A stretch of DNA of 64,000 bases from assembly GCF_019218885.1 (NCBI RefSeq), contig NZ_JAHUWT010000003.1, positions 558,001-622,000 of the forward strand. Direction: 5' to 3'. The position numbers and the translations under genes are program-made. The notes under the pieces were generated by a model. It was not told where the DNA came from. It did no database searches and saw only the letters and a program-made list of their open reading frames with translations. This stretch comes from Bordetella sp. BOR01. GTDB taxonomy: Bacteria; Pseudomonadota; Gammaproteobacteria; Burkholderiales; Burkholderiaceae_B. Below are positions 8,705 through 16,717 of the stretch, piece after piece; the stretch's first letter is position 1; each line of letters starts with the position of its first letter.

Positions 8705-9583
8705 TCATGCCGTCTGCGCGGCGGCAATCCGTTGCGCGGCATCCAGCACCCGCTGGGCCGCATAAACAATCGGGTAGTCGATGAACTGGCCATCGAGCTG
8801 GATGGCCGACGAGCCCTGGGCCTCGGCCTGCGCGAAAGCGTCCATGACCCGTCGCGCATGCGCGACTTGCGCATCGCTGGGGCTGAACGCCGCGTTGGCC
8901 ACGGGCACCTGGTCAGGATAGATACACAGCTTGCCCTGGAAGCCCAGCCCGCGCGCGCGCTGCGCCGACAGGGCGAAACCGTCGGGGTCTTTCAGGTTCA
9001 CCCACACGGTATCCAGCGGCGGCTCCAGGCCGGCCGCGCGCGACTGCAGCACGATCTCGCTGCGGTAGGCGGCCAGTTCGGTCTCGTCGCGGGTCCAGGT
9101 CAGGTCCAGGTCCAGCGTGTAGTCGCCCGCCCCGAATGCCACCCGCCTGACGCGCGGGCTGGCGCGCAGTATCTCGGGCAGCCGGGCCATGCCCTGCGCG
9201 GTCTCGATCAAGCCGATCAGGTCCACGCTGCCGGCCACCATGCCGTGCTCGCGTTCCAGTTGGCCGATCAGCCAATCGGCGGTCTGCAGGTCGGCCGCCG
9301 ATTCCACCTTGGGCAGCAGCACGCCATCCAGCCCGGGGCGCACGGTCTCGGTCAGGTCGCCATACGCAAAAGAGGTGGGCAGAGGATTGACCCGCACATA
9401 GCCCAGGCACGAACGCGGCGCCTGCATGGCCTGCACGACTTTCGGGCGGCTGGCGGCTTTTTCCGACACCGCGCATGCGTCTTCCAGATCCAGGATCACC
9501 GCGTCGGCGCCCAGGGTGAACGCTTTCTCGACACGCCTGGGGTGGTTGGCGGGGGCAAACAGGAAGGACCGCAGCACAGGCAT
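8705..9583 (-). CDS. HpcH/HpaI (CitE-like) CoA-ester lyase, first gene of the liv/lyase operon
   Basis: A 292-residue CitE-family lyase: LFAPANHPRRVEKAF, VILDLEDAC, RVNPLPT, metal-site segments LIETAQG and GAGDYTLDLD, and GFQGKLCIYPDQV. Compared with the other two lyases it has RVNPLPTSF where they have RVNGLDTP or RINGLDTP, which may mark a different acyl specificity. GGAG lies seven bases before the ATG at 9583. It is the promoter-proximal gene of a leftward operon whose promoter overlaps a GntR-type operator at 9662-9671. Confidence 0.87.
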   Translation of the reverse strand: MPVLRSFLFAPANHPRRVEKAFTLGADAVILDLEDACAVSEKAASRPKVVQAMQAPRSCLGYVRVNPLPTSFAYGDLTETVRPGLDGVLLPKVESAADLQTADWLIGQLEREHGMVAGSVDLIGLIETAQGMARLPEILRASPRVRRVAFGAGDYTLDLDLTWTRDETELAAYRSEIVLQSRAAGLEPPLDTVWVNLKDPDGFALSAQRARGLGFQGKLCIYPDQVPVANAAFSPSDAQVAHARRVMDAFAQAEAQGSSAIQLDGQFIDYPIVYAAQRVLDAAQRIAAAQTA

Positions 9584-9661
9584 CGAAACTCTCCACGGGT
9601 AAGTGGGCGAACCGCCGGCGGGCGCCTTGCCGGTTCGTCACAGGGTTTTTGTTTGTGCGAA

Positions 9662-9697
9662 TGTACGTACAATATCCAGCAAACTGGGCACTGTCAA
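9662..9697 (-). promoter_or_regulatory. Promoter of the liv/lyase operon with GntR-type operator TGTACGTACA
   Basis: Read on the minus strand, TTGACA (9697-9692) and TATTGT (9674-9669) are 17 bases apart, and the perfect palindrome TGTACGTACA (9662-9671) covers the end of the -10 box and the expected start site. The same arrangement recurs before 12776. The divergent gntR gene starts at 9781. Repression by that GntR protein is inferred from position. Confidence 0.75.
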
Positions 9698-9780
9698 TAT
9701 CGGGTTAACGCGGCTTGTGCCACCACGCCCGAATCGGGTGCTCCATTACAATCCGTCTCAATCCCAACGTTGGTCACCGC

Positions 9781-10563
9781 ATGGCAACTAACCCGTCGTC
9801 CCCGCCTGTTGCCTTCGATGCGTTTTCGGGTGGGCGGCAGCCGCTGTACGCGGCGCTGGCACGCACCCTGAAGCAAGACATCGAAAATGACCGCTATCCG
9901 GTAGGCAGCACCCTGCCCACCGAAGGCGAACTGGCGCTGCGCTACAACGTCAGCCGCCACACGGTCAGACAGGCCCTGCGTGAATTGAAAGACGAAGGCA
10001 TCATCTGGTCGCGTCCCGGCGTGGGCACAAAGGTGCGGTCCCGTCCGCAAGGCTTGCGTTTTTTCAGCGGCATCAATTCGGTATCCGACCTGCTGCAATT
10101 CGTGGACGCCACCGAAATGCACGTACAGTCGCGCCGCGAGATCGTGGCCGACGATACCTGGGCTGCCCAACTGCACTGCCAACCCGGGCAGGCCTGGGCC
10201 GAGACCAACATCGTGCGTACCATCGTCGGCAACACCACGCCCATGAGCTATCTGCAGGTCTACCTGCGGCCGGAATTCGCCGACGTGCTGGCCTCGGTCA
10301 AGGTATTGCGCAAACCCATCTATTCGCTGGTGGAAGCCCGCTATGGCGTGCGCATCGTCGAAGTACAGCAAGAGATCACCGCGGCCAATCTCGACCGCCA
10401 GATGGCCCGCGCCCTGAAAGCCACCGAAGGCCAGGCGGCGCTGAAAATCACCCGCTATTACCTGGACCGCGCCGGCCAGCTCGTGCAGGTGGGCCTGGGC
10501 CATTACCCCAGCGGGCGCTACACGCAAAGCTCGCATTTTCGCGCCCACAACACCGACGAATAG
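9781..10563 (+). CDS. GntR-family (HutC subfamily) transcriptional regulator with UTRA ligand domain
   Basis: A 260-residue regulator. Residues about 20-87 form the winged helix of GntR proteins (PLYAALARTLKQDI, LPTEGELALRYNVSRHTVRQAL, GTKV). From about residue 105 to the end it fits the UTRA effector-binding domain, ending in an ITRYYLDRAG...HYPSGRY block. The ATG at 9781 is chosen because the family N-terminus begins there; a start at 9715 would add an unrelated 22-residue tail. It lies divergent to the lyase/liv operon and convergent with the CoA-transferase/HMGL operon, and both have the same palindrome in their promoters. The effector may be an acyl-CoA or the imported acid. Confidence 0.92.
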   Translation: MATNPSSPPVAFDAFSGGRQPLYAALARTLKQDIENDRYPVGSTLPTEGELALRYNVSRHTVRQALRELKDEGIIWSRPGVGTKVRSRPQGLRFFSGINSVSDLLQFVDATEMHVQSRREIVADDTWAAQLHCQPGQAWAETNIVRTIVGNTTPMSYLQVYLRPEFADVLASVKVLRKPIYSLVEARYGVRIVEVQQEITAANLDRQMARALKATEGQAALKITRYYLDRAGQLVQVGLGHYPSGRYTQSSHFRAHNTDE

Positions 10564-10565
10564 GC

Positions 10566-11525
10566 TCACGCCGGATGCTCGTGCGGATGGTCGCGGCCCC
10601 ACTGGGTCACGGCCTCGCGCGTGGCGCCGTGCGTGGCATGGCTGCGCGCCTGGATATCCAGCAGGCGCGCCACGTCGCGCGCGGCCGCCAGCACGTCGTC
10701 GGCATCCAGCCCGGTCTCGATACCCATCAGGCCCAGCATGCGCACCAGGTCTTCGGTGGGGAAATTGCCCACCGCGCCCAATGTCTGCGGCATGGCGATG
10801 CCGCCGCCGATGCCGCATATCGCCCCTTCCAGCCATGCCGCGCCGCCATCCAGCGCCGCCGCGATATTGGCCGTGGCCATGCCCGACAGGTTGTGCACGT
10901 GAAAGCCAAGTTCCATATCGGGATAGCGCTCGCCCAGCCGCACGTACAAGCGGTTGACGTGACGCGGGTCTTCCATGCCCACCGAGCCCGCCAGGTACAG
11001 GCGCCGGATGCCCGCATTGCGAAACTCGCCCACCATGGCCTCGATGCGTTCCTCGGGAATCAGGCCTTCGTACGGACACCAGAACGACATGCCCAGCGCC
11101 AGCACATAGCGCAGGCCCGCCGCGTCGGCGATGCGAAAGGCTTCGATCGCCTGCGCATTGGCCTGGCCTGGGTCCATGTTCTGGTTCTTCTTCAGGTACG
11201 CGGCGCTGCCGATGGTCAGGCCGACCACCTCGTCGACCTTGGCCCGCACGGCGCGTTCGGCGCCGCGCGCGTTCGGCGCCAGGCCCCGGTATACGGTGCC
11301 CGCACGGCGCTGGATGCGGGCGCAGACCTCTTCGGCGTCTTTCAGGTTCGGAATGACGCGCGGATGCGCGAAGCCCGTCACCTCGATCACCGGAAAACCC
11401 ACGGCCGACAGGCGGTCGATGATGCTCACCTTGTCGTCGGTGGATACCCAGGCCGGAAAGCTCTGCAGGCCATCGCGCGGGCCGACCTCGGCCACCTGGA
11501 CGCGCGCCGGGAAGTGCATGGGCAT
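10566..11525 (-). CDS. HMG-CoA lyase-like (HMGL) protein lacking the signature cysteine
   Basis: A 319-residue TIM-barrel protein of the HMG-CoA lyase/DRE family. VAEVGPRDGLQ, VIEVTGFAHPRVIPN, LGFHVHNLSG and GNFPTEDLVRML match hydroxymethylglutaryl-CoA lyase. However, the loop that in true lyases reads GLGGCPYA is GIGGGIAMP here, so the catalytic loop cysteine is replaced by glycine; a Cys sits five residues earlier (GAICGIGGG). The protein may therefore use a different mechanism or act on another substrate. AAGGAG stands nine bases before the ATG. It ends three bases from the convergent gntR stop and follows a CoA-transferase gene at a 33-base gap. Confidence 0.82.
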   Translation of the reverse strand: MPMHFPARVQVAEVGPRDGLQSFPAWVSTDDKVSIIDRLSAVGFPVIEVTGFAHPRVIPNLKDAEEVCARIQRRAGTVYRGLAPNARGAERAVRAKVDEVVGLTIGSAAYLKKNQNMDPGQANAQAIEAFRIADAAGLRYVLALGMSFWCPYEGLIPEERIEAMVGEFRNAGIRRLYLAGSVGMEDPRHVNRLYVRLGERYPDMELGFHVHNLSGMATANIAAALDGGAAWLEGAICGIGGGIAMPQTLGAVGNFPTEDLVRMLGLMGIETGLDADDVLAAARDVARLLDIQARSHATHGATREAVTQWGRDHPHEHPA

Positions 11526-11558
11526 GGCTTGCTCCTTTAGTGTTGGTGTCGGCAGGCC

Positions 11559-12776
11559 TTAGTCGGCCAGTTCGATGCCGGCGCGTTTCAATTCAGCCTC
11601 GGTGTAGCCCAGGCGCTCGACCAGGATCTCGCGGTTGTGCCGGCCCAGTGCCGGCCCCGGCGCGCGTATGTTGCCGGGCGATGCCGACAGCTTGCCCACC
11701 ACGTTCTGCATGCGCAGCGGGCCGCCCAGTTCTTCGTCGTGCACGGTGGCAATGTTCTCGCGTGCCTGCACCTGCGGGTCGGCCAAGATCTGCGCCACGT
11801 TGTTGACCGGCGCCATGGTCGATTGCAAGTCGGCCGAACGCGCCAGCAGGTCGTCCAGGTCGTAGCGCCCCACTGCCTGCTGCAAGGCCTCGTCCAGCTC
11901 GCGCACGTGCTTCAGGCGCTGGCGGTTGTCCGCGAAGCGCGGATCGTCAATCAAGCCAGGCACTTCCAGTACCTGGCAAATGCGCACGAAGGTCGATTGC
12001 GCGCTGCCGGCAATCGCCAGCCACTTGCCGTCGCGCGTCTGGAAGGTGTTGCGCGGCGCCGTGAAGGGCAGTCGGCTGCCGCTGCGTTCCTGCACCAGGC
12101 CCAACTGGTCGTAGTTGATGACATGCGGCCCGATCAGGGTCAGCAGGGTTTCGTAGATGGCCAGGTCCACGTACTGCCCTTCGCCCGTGCGTTGCTTGTG
12201 CTGCAGGGCCACCATGGCCAGGAAGGCGGCCATCAGGCCGGTGGTGGAATCGGCCAGGCCGAAGCCGGGCAGTAACGGCGGCTGGTCGGGGTAGCCGGAA
12301 ATCTGCGCATAGCCGGCATACGCCTCGGCCAGCGTGCCAAAGCCCGGGCGCTCGCGATACGGGCCGGTCTGGCCGAAGCCGGTCACGCGCATCATCACCA
12401 GGCCGGGATTGATGCTTTTCAACGCGTCATAGCCCAACCCCCATTTTTCCAGGGTGCCGCTGCGGTAGTTCTCGACCACGATGTCCATGTCGGCCACCAG
12501 ACGCTTGACCGCCTCTTGGCCAAACGGCGTGCGCAAGTCTAGCGTGATGGCGCGCTTGCCGCGATTGAGCACCTTGAAATACAGGCCCACCCCCTCTTTG
12601 CTTTCCCCCCAATTGCGCACTTCGTCGCCGCTGCCCGGCCTTTCCACCTTGATCACATCGGCGCCGAAATCGGCCAGGAACATCGCGCTCATGGGCGCGG
12701 CCAGGAAATTCGACAGGTCCAGCACCTTCACGCCAGCCAGCGCGCCCTGCGGCCCGGCCTGGGGGGAAACAGCCAT
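11559..12776 (-). CDS. Family III (CaiB/BaiF) CoA-transferase, first gene of GntR-controlled operon
   Basis: A 405-residue class III CoA-transferase: VLDLSNFLAAPMSAMFLADFG, here in part LDLSNFLAAP, FGADVIKVERPGSGDEVRNW, VENYRSGTLEKWGLGYDAL, GFGQTGPYRERPGFGT and LADSTTGLMAAF holding the probable catalytic Asp. The ATG at 12776 has AGGAGG five bases upstream; the ATG at 12812 falls within the operator and is rejected. It heads a two-gene operon with the HMGL-like gene, consistent with making a CoA ester that the lyase-like protein then cleaves. Confidence 0.9.
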   Translation of the reverse strand: MAVSPQAGPQGALAGVKVLDLSNFLAAPMSAMFLADFGADVIKVERPGSGDEVRNWGESKEGVGLYFKVLNRGKRAITLDLRTPFGQEAVKRLVADMDIVVENYRSGTLEKWGLGYDALKSINPGLVMMRVTGFGQTGPYRERPGFGTLAEAYAGYAQISGYPDQPPLLPGFGLADSTTGLMAAFLAMVALQHKQRTGEGQYVDLAIYETLLTLIGPHVINYDQLGLVQERSGSRLPFTAPRNTFQTRDGKWLAIAGSAQSTFVRICQVLEVPGLIDDPRFADNRQRLKHVRELDEALQQAVGRYDLDDLLARSADLQSTMAPVNNVAQILADPQVQARENIATVHDEELGGPLRMQNVVGKLSASPGNIRAPGPALGRHNREILVERLGYTEAELKRAGIELAD

Positions 12777-12791
12777 GTTCGCCTCCTGAAT

Positions 12792-12837
12792 AATGTACGT
12801 TTGTACGTACATTAAAGGACGTATGGAATAGCGTCAA
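12792..12837 (-). promoter_or_regulatory. Promoter of the CoA-transferase/HMGL operon with second TGTACGTACA operator
   Basis: On the minus strand TTGACG (12837-12832) and TAATGT (12814-12809) are 17 bases apart, and TGTACGTACA (12802-12811) overlaps the -10 box in exactly the same register as at 9662-9697. An extra inverted pair AATGTACG (12792-12799) / CGTACATT (12806-12813) extends the site. The shared geometry indicates joint control by the nearby GntR regulator. Confidence 0.75.
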
Positions 12838-12858
12838 CCCTTCGATGAGCCATGTGCC

Positions 12859-12958
12859 GTGCGGAGAATAAGCCGCTTATTCTCTGCATTATTTGCGGTG
12901 AATAATTGCATGTGCGGAGAATACAGCCCATAATCTCCGCATGGATCGCGGAGATTAT
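12859..12958 (+). promoter_or_regulatory. fic promoter with clustered GCGGAGAATA repeats and palindromes
   Basis: TTGCAT (12906-12911) and CATAAT (12929-12934) are 17 bases apart and would start transcription at about 12941, the fic ATG itself. The repeat GTGCGGAGAATA occurs at 12859-12870 and 12912-12923, the second exactly in the promoter spacer. GAGAATAAGC / GCTTATTCTC forms a 21-base palindrome at 12864-12884, TGCGGAGA (12913-12920) pairs with TCTCCGCA (12934-12941), and GCGGAGATTA recurs at 12949-12958. This looks like a multi-site operator, probably for Fic's own C-terminal helix-turn-helix. Confidence 0.6.
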
Positions 12959-14068
12959 CTATACATCTGGCAGGCCCCCGATTGGCCGCACTGGCGCTAC
13001 GACCTGGCAGCGCTGGCTCCATTGCTGGCCGAAGTCAGCCATGCCCAGGGCCTGCTGGCCGGCCGCCTGGTCGACGCCGGCTTGCCGGTACGCGCGCAAG
13101 CCAGCCTGTCGGTCCTGACCGACGATGTCGTCAAGACCAGCGAAATCGAAGGCGAAAAGCTCGATGTCGCATCGGTGCGCTCTTCCATTGCGCAGCGCTT
13201 GGGGGTGGACATCGGCGCCCTGGCTCCCGTCGACCGCCATGTCGAAGGCATTGTCGAAGTGGTGCTCGATGCCACCGCCAACTGCCACGCCCCCGTCACG
13301 CAAGAACGCCTGCTCGGTTGGCACGCCGCGCTATTTCCCACCGGCCATTCTGGCCTGGTACGCATTGCGGCAGGCGCCTGGCGCGATGACGCACATGGCC
13401 CGATGCAAGTCGTATCGGGGCCTGTAGGGCGCCATCGCATCCATTACGAAGCGCCCCCGGCCACCCGCCTGGCAGCCGACACTTGCCGCTTTCTCGACTG
13501 GATCAACAGCCCGCCCCACGAACCACCCCTCGTCCGGGCCGGCCTGGGCCACCTATGGTTCGTGACCCTGCACCCGTTCGACGATGGCAACGGCCGCATC
13601 GCCCGCGCGCTGGGCGACCTGCTGCTTGCACGGGCCGACAATGCCTCGCAGCGTTTCTACAGCCTTGCCGCGCAGATCCGGCGCGAGCGCGAGGCCTACT
13701 ACCAGATACTGGAACAAACCCAGAAGGGTACGCTGGACGTGACAGCATGGCTGACATGGTTCTTGTCCGCCCTGCAACGGGCCATCGCCCAGGCGCAACG
13801 CACGCTCGATGCCGTACTGGGCAAGACCCGGTTCTGGCAGCAGGTTGCCGGCACCCCCATGAACGAACGGCAAACCAGGCTCGTCAACCGCCTGCTCGAC
13901 GGCTTCGAAGGCAAGCTGACCACCACCAAGTGGGCGGCCATCGCCAAGTGTTCCGCCGATACCGCGCTGCGCGACATCAACGAGCTGGTCGCGCGAGACG
14001 TCCTGCGACGATCGCCAGCCGGCGGGCGCAGCACCAGCTATGAATTGAACATCCCCGCGGCACCGTAG
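12941..14068 (+). CDS. fic: Fic family protein (DUF4172 - Fic core - winged helix)
   Basis: A 375-residue Fic enzyme, expected to transfer AMP from ATP to a protein hydroxyl. Residues 5-75 match the DUF4172-type N-terminal domain (YLYIWQAPDWP), holding the inhibitory-helix motif TSEIEG (66-71), which marks a class II, self-inhibited Fic. The active loop HPFDDGNGRIAR (211-222) is complete, so the enzyme should be competent. Residues about 310-370 form a winged helix-turn-helix (TTKWAAIAKCSADTALRDIN). No ribosome site precedes the ATG, and the likely promoter starts transcription on it, pointing to a leaderless message. No separate antitoxin gene is adjacent. Stand-alone gene with its own operator. 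Confidence 0.93.
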   Translation: MDRGDYLYIWQAPDWPHWRYDLAALAPLLAEVSHAQGLLAGRLVDAGLPVRAQASLSVLTDDVVKTSEIEGEKLDVASVRSSIAQRLGVDIGALAPVDRHVEGIVEVVLDATANCHAPVTQERLLGWHAALFPTGHSGLVRIAAGAWRDDAHGPMQVVSGPVGRHRIHYEAPPATRLAADTCRFLDWINSPPHEPPLVRAGLGHLWFVTLHPFDDGNGRIARALGDLLLARADNASQRFYSLAAQIRREREAYYQILEQTQKGTLDVTAWLTWFLSALQRAIAQAQRTLDAVLGKTRFWQQVAGTPMNERQTRLVNRLLDGFEGKLTTTKWAAIAKCSADTALRDINELVARDVLRRSPAGGRSTSYELNIPAAP

Positions 14069-14102
14069 CTTGCAGGCACAAGCACAACAGGCGATTCGCC
14101 CC

Positions 14103-15200
14103 CTACCGCGCCATGCACTGCTTCCAGCGCCCGTGCACCCGGTTGGCGAACCATGCGGTGGTCAGGTTGCGCGTGATCTTCGGGCTTTCCAGCTTGATGC
14201 CCGGCAGCACCGCGCGCGGCACGCGCTGGCCGGCGTCCTTATCCGCCAATTCGAACACGCGCCGGTACAACTGCGTTTCTTCGAATTCCAGGGTGCCGCC
14301 CTTTTGCAGCGACGGCCGGATGCGGGCCTCGTTGATATCCAGGCGCCGCCGGATGGCGCGCACGGCGCGTTCGGTGCGGCTGGGGTCTATCGACCCGTGG
14401 ATCAGCAGGTCGCCATCCAGCGCCAGCTCGATGCCCGACAGGCGGCTGACCGCGGCCTGGAAGGCCGCGTTGCGGCTGGCATACCAGCCCGCGTTGAAAT
14501 CGGCGAACCGGTACAGCACCGAATCGTAGTTGGCCGGATAGCCCAGCAGGTGGGCAATGCCGAAGTACATGCCGCCACGCCGGGTGAAGACCTCGCGGCG
14601 GATCGAGCCTTCGACGGCATAGGGGTAGTCTTGCGCGTGCGCCTGGGCGAAGGCGATGCTGACTTGCATCGGGCCGCCGGTATGCACCGGATTGAGTCCG
14701 CTGAACAACTGCCGGCCCATGGGCACCATGCCGATGAAGTCTTCGAAGATCTCGCTCAACTGCTTTTCGGTGCGTACCGTATCCAGCCGCTGGTTGTAGG
14801 TCTTGCCCGTGGGCGACTTCACGTTCAGCGCCGCGTTCACCAGGAAGGCCGGCACATGCATGGCTTGCGTGCGGCGCTCGATCTCGCGCCGCGCGATGCC
14901 CGGCAAGCCCGGCACCGCGGGGTCGGCGCGAAACGACGATTCCTGCTCGGTAACGGCCAGCACGGCGCACAGGTAGGTCTGGCTGGAATCCAGCCCCTGC
15001 GCGGTGAAGGCCACGGCAATATCGCGCGCCCAGCCATCGCGGTCTGGTACCTGCGGCGGCAACAGCCGTTTCAGGTCGGCGCGTATCTCGGTGGCGCCGC
15101 GCGTGGGTTCTTCGGGAATCTGGGTGGCGCAGCCGGCCAGCAGGGCCAGCAACGCCGCACCCAGGCAGCGCGCGGCGCGGCCGCGGCGCCACGGGCCCAT
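14103..15200 (-). CDS. DUF1615 family lipoprotein
   Basis: A 365-residue predicted outer- or inner-membrane lipoprotein. Residues 1-25 form a lipoprotein signal with lipobox LLAGC. The rest agrees with the DUF1615 family (DGWARDIAVAF, AVTEQESSFRADP, GPMQVSIAFA, GGMYFGIAHLLGYP, FNAGWYASRNAAFQ), whose EQESSF-GPMQV pattern recalls lytic transglycosylase-like folds. The start at 15200 is chosen because the signal peptide begins there; only a weak AGG precedes it. It is not tightly linked to its neighbours. Function is unknown. Confidence 0.85.
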   Translation of the reverse strand: MGPWRRGRAARCLGAALLALLAGCATQIPEEPTRGATEIRADLKRLLPPQVPDRDGWARDIAVAFTAQGLDSSQTYLCAVLAVTEQESSFRADPAVPGLPGIARREIERRTQAMHVPAFLVNAALNVKSPTGKTYNQRLDTVRTEKQLSEIFEDFIGMVPMGRQLFSGLNPVHTGGPMQVSIAFAQAHAQDYPYAVEGSIRREVFTRRGGMYFGIAHLLGYPANYDSVLYRFADFNAGWYASRNAAFQAAVSRLSGIELALDGDLLIHGSIDPSRTERAVRAIRRRLDINEARIRPSLQKGGTLEFEETQLYRRVFELADKDAGQRVPRAVLPGIKLESPKITRNLTTAWFANRVHGRWKQCMAR

Positions 15201-15308
15201 GAAAAAACCTGGGCTGGGATTTCCCGGAACCGGAACTGGCACTCGTATTGCCCTGTTGAAAGCCTGGACGCGGGTCGCGCAAGGCGAGTGCCCGATCATA
15301 CACGCCGG

Positions 15309-16259
15309 CTATCCCGGCATGGCCCTGGCCGCCTGCACGGTGGCCTCGATGCCGCGGCGCAGATCGTACTGCGGCGCATAGCCCAGTTCCTTGCGCGCCC
15401 GCGAGATATCCAGCGCCCCCTTGCGCGCCGTGGGGTAGCGGTCGCCGTGCAAGTACCAGCCCGGCGCCGTGGTCACATTGGCGCCGGGCACCAGTTCACG
15501 CACGATACGCGCCACGTCGTCGATGGTGGGCGCCTGCCCCGTCGCGATGTGATAGGCATCGAACCGGTGATGCTGCTTGTCCAGCGCCAGCAGCACGCCG
15601 GCCACCGTGTCGTCGATATACACCTGGTCCACTGCCAGGTCGCCGCCGGTACGTAGATGGTACGAGCCCCCCGCCAGCGCCGCATCCACGAACACCTTGG
15701 GCACCCGGGCACGCGGCAGGTCGGGCCCATAGACCCAGCACGTGCGCACGTTGATGCACTCCAGTCCATGGCGGTCGGCATAGACGCGGCCGTAGTGCTC
15801 GGCAGCGAGCTTGGTCAGGCCATAGATGCTGGTGGGCCGCTGCGGATGGTTCTCGTCGATGATCTGCGCGGTGAAATCGCCGTAGGTTTCTTCCGTGCTG
15901 ATATGCACGACCCGGCGCACGCCAAAATGGCGCATGGCCTCGAACAGGTTCACCGAGCCCTCGGTATTGACCCGCATGGCCTTGATCGGCACATCGGCGG
16001 CCAATGCCACACCCACGATGGCGGCGGTATGCACCACCGCCTGCGGCTCGTGGGCCTTGAATGCATCGATGACCTGCGACCACTCGCCCAGGTCGGCCTC
16101 TACCGGCGTCAGGCCGGGATGGCGCTGCTTCAGTCCGGCCAGTGCCGGGGTGACCCGCAAGTCCAGTGCCACCACCTCGTCGCCGCGCGCCAGCAGCGCC
16201 TTCACGATGGCGATTCCCAGCCAGCCGGCGGCGCCCGTCACCAGAATACGTTGCGACAT
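15309..16259 (-). CDS. NAD-dependent epimerase/dehydratase (extended SDR)
   Basis: A 316-residue extended short-chain dehydrogenase. The nucleotide-binding GAAGWLG, the acidic VVALDLR, HTAAIVG, the Ser/Thr segment HISTEETYG and YGLTK with the catalytic Tyr and Lys are all present, followed by RTCWVYGP as in nucleotide-sugar epimerases. The ATG at 16259 has GAGG seven bases upstream; the alternative at 16271 overlaps the cupin stop. It ends the long leftward run that starts at 39274. With the second epimerase-like gene, the cupin and the TIM-barrel gene it suggests work on a sugar or sugar-acid-like compound. Confidence 0.88.
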   Translation of the reverse strand: MSQRILVTGAAGWLGIAIVKALLARGDEVVALDLRVTPALAGLKQRHPGLTPVEADLGEWSQVIDAFKAHEPQAVVHTAAIVGVALAADVPIKAMRVNTEGSVNLFEAMRHFGVRRVVHISTEETYGDFTAQIIDENHPQRPTSIYGLTKLAAEHYGRVYADRHGLECINVRTCWVYGPDLPRARVPKVFVDAALAGGSYHLRTGGDLAVDQVYIDDTVAGVLLALDKQHHRFDAYHIATGQAPTIDDVARIVRELVPGANVTTAPGWYLHGDRYPTARKGALDISRARKELGYAPQYDLRRGIEATVQAARAMPG

Positions 16260-16267
16260 GGCGTGCC

Positions 16268-16678
16268 TCATTCGTCGGTGGGTGGCGTGGTGATCACCAG
16301 GAACACCAGGGTGTCCGTGCCGGTGCAGTGCAGTTCATGCACGACGCCGGGCGGAATGAAGGCCACGTCGTTGCCGCGCACCACGCGCCGTTCGCCGTCG
16401 GTGATCAGCACGCCTTCGCCGCTCAGCACATGGTAGATCTGCTCTTGCACTTTATGAACATGGCTTTCCACGTAGGCGCCCGGCTCGTAACACGAGATGC
16501 GATGATCGAAGAACTTGCTTCCGTTCAGGTCCGGGGTGACGATCGCCTTGGACAGCGCCTGGTGATGATGGCCCGGATACTCGGTCCAGAGCAGTTCCGC
16601 CAGGTTGCGCGTGACCGCCGGCGCGTAGGGCAAAGACGAAGCGCCCGTCTTGGTTTCGGCCTTTCCGTTGTCGTTCAT
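16268..16678 (-). CDS. Cupin-domain protein
   Basis: A 136-residue single-domain cupin. Motif 1 is clear (GAYVESHVHKVQEQIYHVLSG: His, His, Glu ligands), and motif 2 includes PPGVVHELHC, so it should bind a divalent metal. Small cupins of this kind serve as isomerases, dioxygenases or sugar-acid binding proteins; which applies here is not visible. GAGG stands ten bases before the ATG. It is placed between two epimerase-like genes, overlapping or nearly touching the next. Confidence 0.88.
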   Translation of the reverse strand: MNDNGKAETKTGASSLPYAPAVTRNLAELLWTEYPGHHHQALSKAIVTPDLNGSKFFDHRISCYEPGAYVESHVHKVQEQIYHVLSGEGVLITDGERRVVRGNDVAFIPPGVVHELHCTGTDTLVFLVITTPPTDE

Positions 16679-16717
16679 GCTTGTGTACCTCGCTGGTAAA
16701 GAACATAAGGAATCGAA

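Noticed and set aside
7406-9871. Plus-strand open frame of about 820 codons opposite the CoA-transferase and lyase genes
   Set aside because: It is antisense to two clear enzymes, is rich in Arg, Gly, Gln and His with no domain pattern, and is a typical high-GC shadow frame.
12776-12812. Alternative start of the CoA-transferase at 12812
   Set aside because: That ATG lies within the operator, has no ribosome site, and the 12776 start has AGGAGG at proper distance.
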